Positions 35,472 to 43,610 of a DNA stretch of 64,000 nt are shown one piece after another. The stretch is from contig CANPVS010000005.1 of the NCBI GenBank assembly GCA_947581795.1, positions 1 through 64,000 on the forward strand, read 5' to 3'. Position numbers and translations under genes: made by a program. The stretch comes from an uncultured Oscillospiraceae bacterium. GTDB lineage: Bacteria; Bacillota; Clostridia; Oscillospirales; Oscillospiraceae. The notes beneath the pieces are model-generated. The model saw only the letters and a program-made list of their open reading frames with translations, did not search any database and was not told the DNA's origin. Positions within the stretch are counted from its first letter, which is position 1. Each line of letters starts with the position of its first letter.

Positions 35472-36315
35472 TTTTATCATCCGATCCTGGCGGCAGGAGG
35501 ACCTGCCCGCGCTGGAAAAGCTGTGGATGGACGCCTTCGGCGACGACGCCAACTACATCCACGCTTTCCGCGGCAACTTCCTCCAGCCGGATGCCTGCCT
35601 GGTGGCGGAGGCGGACGGAAAGCCCGTATCGGCCATGTACATTCTGGACGGCCCCATCCTCTTCCCGCCTGACGGCACCTCCCTGTCCACCGCCTACACC
35701 TACGCGCTGGCCACTGACCCCGCCTATCGTGGCCGGGGCATCGGCACGGCGGTATACCGAGCCTGCGTGGACGCGGCGCTTCAGCTGGTGGACGCGGCCT
35801 GCGTGCTGCCCTCTGAGAAGGCACTCTACTCCTTTTACGAGAAGGCCAACGGCAGCGTGCCTGTGAGCTGGGCCCGGGAGGGCGTCTATGACCGGAAGGA
35901 GCTGTCTGGCCCCATCCCCCGGGGCGACTTCATCTCCGCCGGGGAATACTACCTGCGGCGCAAATCCCTGCTCCGGGGCCTGCCCTACGCCGTGGTCACC
36001 TCCCGGTTCCTGTCCATGGAAGCCTACCACATGAAGCGCTTCGGCGGCGGGTATATCTCTGTGGACGGGGACATCGCCGCCGTAGAAATGGACGGCGACA
36101 CTTGCCGCGTTATAGAGCTGCTCGCCCCCGAGGGGGACTGGATGGACGTGCTCCGGGCCATTGGCGCGCTGTTCCCCGCGGAGAAGTACCTGGTCCGCTC
36201 GCCGGTGTTCTTCCCCGGGCCTGAGACCGTGCGTCCCTTCATGATGGCCTCTCTGAACCCGGACGCCATCGGACAGCCTCCCGCGGACCTGTGGTGGGGC
36301 TTCGCCTTTGACTGA
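35464..36315 (+). CDS. GNAT-family acetyltransferase
   Basis: A 283-residue protein with an N-terminal GNAT domain. The acetyl-CoA-binding motif is DPAYRGRGIGTAVYRACVDA (residues ~83-102). A C-terminal domain of about 130 residues is of Eis/SCP2-like size, with YISVDGDIAAVEMDGDTCRV. The acceptor is unknown. It is co-transcribed with the DUF2156 gene, overlapping by 8 bases. Confidence 0.83.
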   Translation: MSDFIIRSWRQEDLPALEKLWMDAFGDDANYIHAFRGNFLQPDACLVAEADGKPVSAMYILDGPILFPPDGTSLSTAYTYALATDPAYRGRGIGTAVYRACVDAALQLVDAACVLPSEKALYSFYEKANGSVPVSWAREGVYDRKELSGPIPRGDFISAGEYYLRRKSLLRGLPYAVVTSRFLSMEAYHMKRFGGGYISVDGDIAAVEMDGDTCRVIELLAPEGDWMDVLRAIGALFPAEKYLVRSPVFFPGPETVRPFMMASLNPDAIGQPPADLWWGFAFD

Positions 36316-36324
36316 TATCATCCG

Positions 36325-36355
36325 TGACCGCCGCGCGCCCCTGTGTCGGCGGTCA
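36325..36355 (+). other. hairpin upstream of the GTPase-nuclease gene
   Basis: TGACCGCC (36325-36332) pairs perfectly with GGCGGTCA (36348-36355) across 15 bases. It lies in the 69-base gap after the GNAT gene, the largest gap of this operon so far. A weak terminator or leader attenuator is possible; only TTTCAC follows. Confidence 0.45.
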
Positions 36356-36384
36356 TTTCACGCTTTGGAAAGGTCACTCACCCT

Positions 36385-38934
36385 ATGAAGAAACTGGCCA
36401 TCGGCATACTGGCCCACGTAGACGCGGGCAAGACCACCCTCTCCGAAGGGATGCTCTATTTGGCGGGCAAAATCAAGAAGCTGGGCCGGGTGGACCACCG
36501 GGACACTTACCTGGATACCCACGACCTGGAGCGCGCCCGGGGCATCACCATCTTCTCCAAACAGGCGGTATTCACCGCCGGGGAAACCGAGATCACCCTC
36601 CTGGATACCCCCGGTCACGTGGATTTCTCCCCGGAGGCAGAGAGGGTGCTCCAGGTGCTGGATTACGCCATCATGGTGGTGAGCGGCACCGGCGGCGTCC
36701 AGGCCCACACCGAGACCCTGTGGACCCTTTTGCAGCGCTATAGGGTCCCCACCTTCGTCTTCGTCACCAAGATGGACGTGAACGGCACGGACAAGGCCAG
36801 GCTCATGGCCGACATCCACGCCCGCCTGGGCGAGAATTGCGTGGATTTCGCCCCGGACAACGCCGGACGTGACGAGGCGATCGCCATGCTGGACGAGGCG
36901 GCTCTGGATAAGTACATGGACTTCGGCGCTCTCTCCGACGAGGAGATCATCCGCCTTGTCCGGGAGCGGAAGCTGCACCCCTGCTTTTTCGGCTCCGGGC
37001 TGAAGCTGGACGGCGTGGAGGAATTTCTCGCCGCCCTGGAGCGTTATACCGCCGTCCCCGCCTGGCCCGCGCCCTTCGGGGCCCGGGTTTACAAGATCGG
37101 CCGGGACGCCCAGGGAAATCGCCTTACCTACCTGAAGGTCACCGGCGGTACCCTCGCCGTCCGGGCCCCCATCCGGTATCTGCCCCTGCGGGGCTCGGAG
37201 CCGGTGGAGGAAAAAATAAGCCAGATATGCCTCTACTCCGGGGTGAAGTACGACACCGCCGACATGGTGCCCGCGGGGCAGGTCTGCGCCGTCACAGGAC
37301 TCACCAAAACCTGGCCGGGCCAGGGTCTTGGCGCGGAGCCGGACGGTGACGAGCCCTACCTCACCCCCGCCATGGGCTACCGTATCCGCCTGCCCAAAGG
37401 CTGCGACGCCCGGACCATGCTGCCGAAGCTGAAACTGTTGGAGGAGGAAGAGCCTCAGCTGCACATCCTCTGGCAGGAGACGTTGGGGGAGATACACGTC
37501 CAGCTCATGGGCGCGGTGCAGATAGAGATACTGAAGAGCCTCATTAAGGACCGCTTCGACGTGGACGTGGAGATCGACGCAGGCCGGGTCCTCTACCGGG
37601 AGACCATCGCGAGCACCGTGGAGGGCGTGGGCCATTTTGAGCCCCTGCGCCACTATGCGGAGGTGCATCTGCTGCTGGAGCCGGGCGAGCCGGGCAGCGG
37701 CATCGTGCTGGACACAGTTTGCTCCGAGGATGTGCTGGACCGGAACTGGCAGCGGCTCATCCTCACCCATCTGGAGGAGAAGCAGCACCTGGGCGTGCTC
37801 ACCGGCTCCCCCCTCACCGACGTGAAGATCACCCTCCTGGCCGGCCGGGCCCACTTAAAGCACACCGAGGGCGGCGACTTCCGCCAGGCCACCTACCGGG
37901 CCGTGCGCCAGGGGCTCATGCAGGCCGAGAGCGTGCTCTTAGAGCCCTATTACGCCTTCCGCCTCACTGTGCCCGCCGAGCAGATCGGCCGGGCCATCAC
38001 CGACGTGCGGGCCATGGGCGGGACCCACGACAGCCCTGTGACCGAGGGAGCGGACATGGTCCTCACCGGGGCCGCGCCCGTGGCCGCCATGGGCGATTAC
38101 GCCGCCCAAGTGGCCGCCTATACCGGCGGCCGGGGCCGGTTCTCCTGCCACGTGGAGGGCTATCGTCCCTGCCACGACGCCGACGCGGTGATAGAGGCCA
38201 TTGGCTATGACCCTGAGGCGGACCTGGAAAACACCCCCGACAGCGTCTTCTGCGCCCACGGGGCAGGCTTCACGGTGAAGTGGGACAAGGTGCCGGAGTA
38301 TATGCACCTGGACAGCGGCCTCAAAGACCCGGCAGCCCCCGAAGACCTGGAGCCCACCGTCCAGCGGCAGAATCTCAACATTGACGACAAGGAGCTGGAG
38401 GCCATCATGCTCCGGGAGTTCGGCCCCATCCGCCGGAAGCAATACGCCGCCCCCCAGATCAACAGCGCCGTGGGCATCCAGATGCAGGTCCGGAAGGACC
38501 ACGAGCACATCATCGTGGACGGCTACAACGTGATCTTCGCCTGGGATGAGCTGAAGGCGCTGGCGGCGGAGAGTTTGGACATGGCCCGGTCCCGGCTTCT
38601 GGACATGCTGGCCAACTACCAAGGCTACACCAAGAGCGACCTGGTGGTGGTCTTCGACGCCTACAAGGTCCCCGGCGGCCAAGGCAGCCGGGTCACTCAC
38701 GGCAACCTCCGGGTGGCCTACACCAGGGAGGGCGAGACGGCGGACATGTATATCGAGCGGCTGGTGGACGAGATCGGCAAGAACGAGACCGTCCGGGTGG
38801 TCACCTCCGACCGGATGGTCCAGGTGGGCGCCCTCCGCTCCGGGGTGCTGCGCTGCTCCTCGGGAGAGTTCAAGACCGAAGTGGAATGGGTCCTGGAGCA
38901 GATATCCGACGCGGTGAAAAGGTCGCAGTTTTGA
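36385..38934 (+). CDS. TetM/EF-G-like translational GTPase fused to a YacP/Rae1-like NYN nuclease
   Basis: An 849-residue fusion. Residues 1-~640 follow a Tet(M)/Tet(O)-type ribosomal protection protein: P-loop HVDAGKTT (11-18), RGIT (52-55), DTPGH (74-78), TKMD in place of NKxD (128-131), then domains II-V. The domain-IV loop that in Tet(M) displaces tetracycline (Y-S-P) is replaced by HLKHT (490-494), so tetracycline resistance should not be assumed. Residues ~706-849 are an NYN/PIN-like domain with candidate metal ligands D712 (IVDGYN), D758, D787/E791 and D809, as in YacP (Rae1), which in Bacillus cuts mRNA in the ribosomal A site. ATG 36385 has GGAAAGG ahead; residues upstream in frame lack homology. 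Function is inferred. Confidence 0.88.
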   Translation: MKKLAIGILAHVDAGKTTLSEGMLYLAGKIKKLGRVDHRDTYLDTHDLERARGITIFSKQAVFTAGETEITLLDTPGHVDFSPEAERVLQVLDYAIMVVSGTGGVQAHTETLWTLLQRYRVPTFVFVTKMDVNGTDKARLMADIHARLGENCVDFAPDNAGRDEAIAMLDEAALDKYMDFGALSDEEIIRLVRERKLHPCFFGSGLKLDGVEEFLAALERYTAVPAWPAPFGARVYKIGRDAQGNRLTYLKVTGGTLAVRAPIRYLPLRGSEPVEEKISQICLYSGVKYDTADMVPAGQVCAVTGLTKTWPGQGLGAEPDGDEPYLTPAMGYRIRLPKGCDARTMLPKLKLLEEEEPQLHILWQETLGEIHVQLMGAVQIEILKSLIKDRFDVDVEIDAGRVLYRETIASTVEGVGHFEPLRHYAEVHLLLEPGEPGSGIVLDTVCSEDVLDRNWQRLILTHLEEKQHLGVLTGSPLTDVKITLLAGRAHLKHTEGGDFRQATYRAVRQGLMQAESVLLEPYYAFRLTVPAEQIGRAITDVRAMGGTHDSPVTEGADMVLTGAAPVAAMGDYAAQVAAYTGGRGRFSCHVEGYRPCHDADAVIEAIGYDPEADLENTPDSVFCAHGAGFTVKWDKVPEYMHLDSGLKDPAAPEDLEPTVQRQNLNIDDKELEAIMLREFGPIRRKQYAAPQINSAVGIQMQVRKDHEHIIVDGYNVIFAWDELKALAAESLDMARSRLLDMLANYQGYTKSDLVVVFDAYKVPGGQGSRVTHGNLRVAYTREGETADMYIERLVDEIGKNETVRVVTSDRMVQVGALRSGVLRCSSGEFKTEVEWVLEQISDAVKRSQF

Positions 38935-38954
38935 GATTTACAGCGAGGTGACCC

Positions 38955-39812
38955 ATGCGTATCATCGACACCTATTCAGACATCCCCGCGGTCTATGAAA
39001 ACGGCGCGTTTTCCCTTGACCGCTGGCGGGATTATATCGACGCCGCCATCCCCGGTCTGCGGCCCCTGCTGGAATCAGACAAGAATGAAATGTTGGCCGG
39101 GGACGGTGTTGACTGGGAGAAGGACTTTCTTCCCGTTTTGAACGCTCTGCCCGAAAAAGCGGACCGCTGCCGGGCCGCCCACGACTGCTTTCTACGCGTC
39201 ACAGAAGGGCTGGACACAGCCATCCTGGACAAGTTCGGCAAGGGGCTGGACGTAGATATCTATTTCTATCTTGGTCTTTGCAACGGCGCCGGCTGGGTCA
39301 CGTCTCTGAACGGGCGAACGGTCGTCCTGCTGGGGCTGGAAAAGATCGTAGAGCTGGACTGGTGCGGACAGGACGATATGCGGGGCCTCATCTGGCACGA
39401 ACTGGGTCACGTCTACCAGGCCCAGTACGGCGTGCTGGAGCGGAGCTTTGACTGCCCCGCCGACAGGTTTCTCTGGCAGCTCTTCACCGAGGGCGTCGCC
39501 ATGGTCTTCGAGCAGACCCTGGCGGAGGACGACGGATACTACCACCAGGACAAAAACGGCTGGAAGGCTTGGTGCGACGGCCATTTTGAGGCTATCAAGG
39601 CAGATTTTCTCCGGGATCTGGATACCATGACCCCTGCCGGCCAGCGCTGGTTCGGCGACTGGGTACGCTATCAGGGCCACGGGGATGTGGGCTACTTCCT
39701 GGGCAGCCGGTTCGTGCGGTATATCCTTTCCCTGTACCCCCTGGACGAGATCATATCCTTTGATATCGGCGACGTGAAGCGCCTGTACGACCTATTTATG
39801 GACCATGGATAA
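38955..39812 (+). CDS. predicted zinc metallopeptidase-like protein (HExxH)
   Basis: A 285-residue protein carrying IWHELGHVYQ (H148, E149, H152), a classic zinc-binding HExxH helix. A downstream acidic candidate for the third ligand lies in FTEGVAMVFEQ. It resembles DUF2268-type predicted Zn proteases. I see no signal peptide or membrane helix, so it is probably cytoplasmic. GAGGTG precedes the ATG, and its 3' end overlaps ylmH by 8 bases. Substrate unknown. Confidence 0.68.
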   Translation: MRIIDTYSDIPAVYENGAFSLDRWRDYIDAAIPGLRPLLESDKNEMLAGDGVDWEKDFLPVLNALPEKADRCRAAHDCFLRVTEGLDTAILDKFGKGLDVDIYFYLGLCNGAGWVTSLNGRTVVLLGLEKIVELDWCGQDDMRGLIWHELGHVYQAQYGVLERSFDCPADRFLWQLFTEGVAMVFEQTLAEDDGYYHQDKNGWKAWCDGHFEAIKADFLRDLDTMTPAGQRWFGDWVRYQGHGDVGYFLGSRFVRYILSLYPLDEIISFDIGDVKRLYDLFMDHG

Positions 39813-40551
39813 AGATCTGGAAAAGCGTATAGAGGAATTATCCGCCCGGTGCGAGAGGAACAGCGTCGTGACCTCCACCGGCTTTCTCACTATGGCCGAG
39901 CAGATGGAGGTCTCCGCCTGGGCCAATCGGCTGACCGACGTAGCGCTCCACCTGGACGGCGGGGACGAGCTCTGCGAGCGCAAGTGCGCCTTTTTTCTCC
40001 CCTACTGGATGGAGGAAGCGGACTTCGACCCAGCCGAATACATCCACGCCGTGAAAGCCACGGCCTTTTTCGGCACACCCTCCCACCGGGACTATATGGG
40101 CGCGGCGCTGGCTCTGGGCATCCGCCGGGAGTGGATCGGCGACTTCCGGGTGGTGGATGACGCGGCCTATATCTTCTGTCTGCCCACCGTAGAAAAGCTC
40201 CTCACCGACGAGCTTACCCAGGCCGGGCGGGTGAGCCTTAAAACGGCCTCCATCCCCCTCTCGGAGGTGCCAAAGCCGGAGCGGAAGGTGAAAAAGCTCA
40301 CCTTCACGGTGAAGAGCCTGCGCCTGGACGCGGTGGCGGGCGGCATGTTCGGCCTGTCCCGCACCGCCGCGTCGGAGCTCATCCGGGCCGGGGCGGCGAC
40401 GCTTAACTATGTCCAATGCTTACACGTGGACGCGCCCATCCACGAGGGGGACGTGATCTCCCTCCGGGGCTGGGGCAAGGGCGCGGTCACCTCCTTGGGC
40501 GGCCAGTCGAGAAAAGACAGGACGTTTTTGGAAGCGGAGATATATCTGTGA
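39805..40551 (+). CDS. ylmH: YlmH-like S4-domain RNA-binding protein
   Basis: A 248-residue protein. The N-terminal ~170 residues form the YlmH domain (YWMEEADFDPAEYIHAVKA). The C-terminal S4 domain (about 178-240) is LDAVAGGMFGLSRTAASELI. Bacillus YlmH (RqcP2-related) works in ribosome-associated quality control by binding split 50S-peptidyl-tRNA complexes, and in many Firmicutes the gene lies in the division cluster. Here it is instead the last gene of the GTPase-nuclease operon, which fits a ribosome-rescue theme. Confidence 0.88.
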   Translation: MDKDLEKRIEELSARCERNSVVTSTGFLTMAEQMEVSAWANRLTDVALHLDGGDELCERKCAFFLPYWMEEADFDPAEYIHAVKATAFFGTPSHRDYMGAALALGIRREWIGDFRVVDDAAYIFCLPTVEKLLTDELTQAGRVSLKTASIPLSEVPKPERKVKKLTFTVKSLRLDAVAGGMFGLSRTAASELIRAGAATLNYVQCLHVDAPIHEGDVISLRGWGKGAVTSLGGQSRKDRTFLEAEIYL

Positions 40552-40553
40552 GT

Positions 40554-40682
40554 TCTCTCCCCCAGTCTCGCTTACGCTCGACAGCCCCCTCGTCAGAGGG
40601 GGCCTATTTTGTGTTGGATATTAAATAAGCCTCCCTCTGACGAGGGAGGTGGCTCCGGCGTGAGCCGGAGACGGAGGGAGAG
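40554..40682. repeat. pair of inverted CTCCCxCxGTCTC...GAGGG repeat arms
   Basis: Arm 1 (about 40554-40603) and arm 2 (about 40627-40682) are inverted copies of each other with small indels. Each contains its own hairpin, CCCCCTCGTCAGAGGGGG and CCTCCCTCTGACGAGGGAGG. A short AT-rich loop separates them. The form is that of dispersed, possibly mobile intergenic repeats seen in gut Clostridia. It lies between ylmH and spoVAD and may also act as a terminator for the upstream operon. Confidence 0.7.
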
Positions 40683-40703
40683 ATATTTGTCTCTCCTTTT
40701 GTT

Positions 40704-40732
40704 GTATTTTTTTGCTTTTCCCGCGCACAATA
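40704..40732 (+). promoter_or_regulatory. candidate sigma-G promoter of spoVAD
   Basis: GTATT (40704-40708), 17 bases and CACAATA (40726-40732) resemble the sigma-G/F consensus. The -10 element ends five bases before the ATG at 40738, so the transcript would be nearly leaderless. This is a match by eye only. Confidence 0.35.
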
Positions 40733-40737
40733 GCACC

Positions 40738-41757
40738 ATGGAAACGAAACGAATGGGTAAACAGACCGTCCACCTCACTTTGCAGCCCGGCGTGGCCGCG
40801 GCGGCGTGCGTGGGCGGCAAGAAAGAGAGCGAGGGCCCTCTGCGCAAATACTTCGACTACCTGAGCGAGGACTCCCGCTTCGGCGCCAAGAGCTGGGAGA
40901 AGGCGGAGAGCGCCATGCTCAAAATGTGCTGGTCCATCGCCTGCGACAAAGCTAAGACAAGCCCCAGCGACGTGGAATACGTCTTCTCCGGCGACCTTCT
41001 CAATCAGTGCGCCGGTTCCGCCTATGCCATGCGGGAGTGCGGTGTGCCCTACTTCGGCCTGTACGGCGCCTGCTCCACCATGGCGGAGGGGCTTTCCCTG
41101 GCCGCCATGATAATCGACGGGGGCTTTTGCTCCACCGCCGCCGCGGCCACCAGCTCCCACTTCTGCTCCGCCGAGCGGCAATACCGCTTCCCCCTGCAGT
41201 ACGGCTGCCAGCGGCCGCCCACCAGCCAGTGGACTGTCACCGGCGCGGGGGCACTGATCCTGAAAGCCGACGGCCCGGCACCCTATGTGACCCACATCAC
41301 CACCGGCGTGATAACCGACGCGGGCGTGACGGACATGAACAACATGGGCGCGGCCATGGCCCCGGCGGCCTATGAGACCTTGAAGGCCCACTTTGCCGAC
41401 ACAGGCCGGGACCCGGATTACTATGACGCCATCGTCACCGGGGACCTGGGCATCGTGGGCTCCCACATCCTGGCGGACCTGTTCTGGAAAGACGGGGTGG
41501 ACCTGGGCGTGCGGTATATGGACTGCGGCCGGCTCATCTACTCCTCCAACGGCCAGGACACCCATTCCGGTGGCTCCGGGTGCGGGTGCTCCGCGTCGGT
41601 GCTCTGCGGCCACCTGCTCCACGGGATGCTGGAGCACAACTGGAACCGGCTCCTGTTCGCCGCCACCGGGGCCATGATGAGCCCCACCACCAACCAGCAG
41701 GGCGAGAGCATCCCCGCCATCTGCCACGCGGTGGCGCTGGAAAACACACGTTGTTGA
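40738..41757 (+). CDS. spoVAD: stage V sporulation protein AD
   Basis: A 339-residue thiolase-like-fold protein needed for dipicolinic acid uptake into the developing spore. Typical stretches are MGKQTVHL, DVEYVFSGDLLNQCAGSAYA, YGACSTMAEGLSLAAMIIDG and GSGCGCSASVLCGHLL. No ribosome binding site is visible before ATG 40738 or ATG 40753, unlike its neighbours. spoVAC, normally directly upstream, is absent: ylmH and a repeat element sit there. spoVAE follows. Confidence 0.93.
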   Translation: METKRMGKQTVHLTLQPGVAAAACVGGKKESEGPLRKYFDYLSEDSRFGAKSWEKAESAMLKMCWSIACDKAKTSPSDVEYVFSGDLLNQCAGSAYAMRECGVPYFGLYGACSTMAEGLSLAAMIIDGGFCSTAAAATSSHFCSAERQYRFPLQYGCQRPPTSQWTVTGAGALILKADGPAPYVTHITTGVITDAGVTDMNNMGAAMAPAAYETLKAHFADTGRDPDYYDAIVTGDLGIVGSHILADLFWKDGVDLGVRYMDCGRLIYSSNGQDTHSGGSGCGCSASVLCGHLLHGMLEHNWNRLLFAATGAMMSPTTNQQGESIPAICHAVALENTRC

Positions 41758-41773
41758 ATAAGTGGTGACTGAT

Positions 41774-42139
41774 ATGGATTGGATGCAGTTTTTGAGAGCG
41801 TTTCTGGTGGGCGGGCTTTTGTGCCTCGTCGGCCAGGCGCTCATCGACCTCACCAAGCTCACCCCCGCCCGCATTTTGACCGGCTACGTGGTGGCCGGGG
41901 TGATACTGGGGGCCGTTGGGCTCTACCAGCCCCTGGCCGACTGGGCCGGGGCCGGAGCCACGGTACCTCTCACCGGGTTCGGTAATCTCCTGGCCCGGGG
42001 CGTGAAGGAGGCCGTGGCCCAGCGGGGCGTCCTGGGCGCCTTCACCGGTGGCTTCACCGCCGCGGCGGGCGGTGTCTGCGCCGCCATCTTCTTCGGCATC
42101 CTGGTTGCCTCCCTTTTCAAGAGCAAAGAACGGTATTGA
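41774..42139 (+). CDS. spoVAE: stage V sporulation protein AE (AEb type)
   Basis: A 121-residue membrane protein with four hydrophobic segments, FLRAFLVGGLLCLVGQAL and ILTGYVVAGVILGAVGLYQP first. It also carries the family's GFGNLLARGVKEAV and GGFTAAAGGVCAAIFFGI. It acts with SpoVAC and SpoVAD in dipicolinate transport. ATG 41774 is preferred over the upstream in-frame start. A terminator follows. Confidence 0.92.
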   Translation: MDWMQFLRAFLVGGLLCLVGQALIDLTKLTPARILTGYVVAGVILGAVGLYQPLADWAGAGATVPLTGFGNLLARGVKEAVAQRGVLGAFTGGFTAAAGGVCAAIFFGILVASLFKSKERY

Positions 42140-42143
42140 TGGA

Positions 42144-42168
42144 AAAAGCGCCCCAGTGGGGCGCTTTT
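42144..42168. terminator. terminator between spoVAE and the anti-sigma gene
   Basis: AAAAGCGCCCC-AGT-GGGGCGCTTTT is a perfect 11-bp stem with A and T runs on both sides, serving both convergent operons. Confidence 0.9.
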
Positions 42169-42185
42169 CCTCTTTCTTTATTTCT

Positions 42186-43034
42186 CTATTCCTCGACCGG
42201 TTCCTCTATCGACCGGGCCTCTTCCAGCTCTTCCTGGTCGGACTCCGCCGGCTCCTGCAGATACAGCTCGCCGTCGTAGGTCCAGTACTCCCCGTGACCG
42301 TCCGGCCAGAGGATATATACATGGTCGTCCGTGAAGTCGTAGCCCGCATAGCCGCCGGCTTCCCACAATTCCTGTTCCCAGTCCCAGAAGGCGTCCACAT
42401 AGCCGGGCGCGTCGTTTTCCTCCGCCGTCCACACGGTCACGCCGTTGAAGGTGACCTCGTCCACGCCGCCCACCGTCTCGTCGGGAACGAAGAACAGGTC
42501 TGGCCGCTCTGTGTGACTGGCCGGAATCCTCCAGCTCAGCACCGGATGGCGCAGCTGAAAGGCAACCGTGGTCTTGCCGTCCTTCTCCACAGTCTCCATG
42601 TGGGTCGCCGTCTTGCCGCCGTAGGTGTCGACGTAGTGGATGAAGATCTGCGGGCCCTGGTCCGTGTCGATGCGGCTGACCTGCTTCACCTCCCACTGGG
42701 AGTCCTTCACCGGCACGATGCAGCAATCGCTCAGGGCCGCGACGCCCCCCACGGCAGCGGAGGCCGCCAGCACCGCCGCCAGGACGACGGCTATGATCTT
42801 CTTTCGCTTCTGCTTTTTCAGCATGTCCCGAAACCGGCTCAGGGTACTCTGCCCGCCCTTGGCGGGCTTGACCAGCGCCTCGTTCATGGCCTCATACTCC
42901 GCCCGGCAGTTCTCGCACCCCATCAGGTGCTCCCCCACCGCCGACCGTGTCTCGGCGCTGACCACATTATCGTGGTACAGCGGCAGTATGTCCCGCACCA
43001 CGGCGCAGGGCAGCGTATTTTTATATTCGTTCAT
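42186..43034 (-). CDS. membrane anti-sigma factor, zf-HC2 type
   Basis: A 282-residue protein. The N-terminal zinc-binding anti-sigma domain has C10, H36 and the HLMGCENC pattern. One membrane helix (about 79-100, IIAVVLAAVLAASAAVGGV) separates it from an extracytoplasmic sensor-like part with an acidic, Glu-rich C-terminal end. It overlaps the ECF sigma gene by 4 bases and is expected to hold that sigma inactive at the membrane. The signal is unknown. Confidence 0.87.
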   Translation of the reverse strand: MNEYKNTLPCAVVRDILPLYHDNVVSAETRSAVGEHLMGCENCRAEYEAMNEALVKPAKGGQSTLSRFRDMLKKQKRKKIIAVVLAAVLAASAAVGGVAALSDCCIVPVKDSQWEVKQVSRIDTDQGPQIFIHYVDTYGGKTATHMETVEKDGKTTVAFQLRHPVLSWRIPASHTERPDLFFVPDETVGGVDEVTFNGVTVWTAEENDAPGYVDAFWDWEQELWEAGGYAGYDFTDDHVYILWPDGHGEYWTYDGELYLQEPAESDQEELEEARSIEEPVEE

Positions 43035-43540
43035 ATCATACCGTCCTTTCGTAACGCGTCCAATATGGCCATTCTTGCCCGGTGATAGGTGACCCTTGCC
43101 CAGCCCTCGGTCTTGCCGAACAGGTCCCCTACCTCGGCGAAGGCAAGCTCCCCGAAGGCCCGCAGGGAGAATACCTCCTTGTAGGGCTCGTCCAGCGTGT
43201 GCAGCACCCGGTGGACCGCCATGGACATGTCCCGGTCCTCCGCCGCCTGCTCCACTCCGCCGGTCTGGGGCGAGAGGTCCCAGGAAAGCTCTGTCTCCCG
43301 GCCCAGCTTTTTACATCGGTTGAGCCAGAGGTTCTTCGCGATGGCGCAGAGCCATGTGTAAAGGCTGCTCTGGCCCTCGAAGGAGCCCCGGGCCTTCATG
43401 GCCTTCAAAAACGTCTCCTGGGTGACGTCCTGGGCGTCGGCCTCACTGCGGCACAGCGTCAGCGCGTAGCGGTACACCGCCTCATACTCGGCGCACAGCG
43501 CCTGCTCCGATATATCCGGCGGCCGCTTTTTCCGGCCCAT
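43031..43540 (-). CDS. ECF-type RNA polymerase sigma factor
   Basis: A 169-residue sigma factor with region 2 (YRYALTLCRSEADAQDVTQE, TWLCAIAKNLWLNR) and region 4 (LDEPYKEVFSLRAFGELAFA, then GWARVTYHRARMAIL). AAGGGGGTGA precedes the ATG. A promoter of ECF type lies about 30 bases upstream, suggesting it transcribes its own operon. The cps/LCP/sortase operon that ends just upstream is an attractive but unproven target. Confidence 0.93.
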   Translation of the reverse strand: MGRKKRPPDISEQALCAEYEAVYRYALTLCRSEADAQDVTQETFLKAMKARGSFEGQSSLYTWLCAIAKNLWLNRCKKLGRETELSWDLSPQTGGVEQAAEDRDMSMAVHRVLHTLDEPYKEVFSLRAFGELAFAEVGDLFGKTEGWARVTYHRARMAILDALRKDGMI

Positions 43541-43572
43541 GGGCTCACCCCCTTTCCGTACATGTACGCCCG

Positions 43573-43601
43573 TTAGACAATCAGGGCAGGATTTCGTTAC
43601 A
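43573..43601 (-). promoter_or_regulatory. ECF-type autoregulatory promoter
   Basis: On the minus strand TGTAAC (43596-43601, within TGTAACGAAATCC), a 17-base spacer and GTCTAA (43573-43578). The AAC-containing -35 and CGTCTA-like -10 are typical of ECF promoters in Firmicutes. A palindrome CGTACATGTACG (43557-43568) follows in the leader. Confidence 0.65.
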
Positions 43602-43610
43602 GAAAATATG

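Noticed and set aside
36385..38934. Tetracycline resistance gene
   Set aside because: Although the GTPase part is Tet(M)-like, the drug-displacing loop is not conserved and a nuclease domain is fused on. A resistance call would go beyond the evidence.
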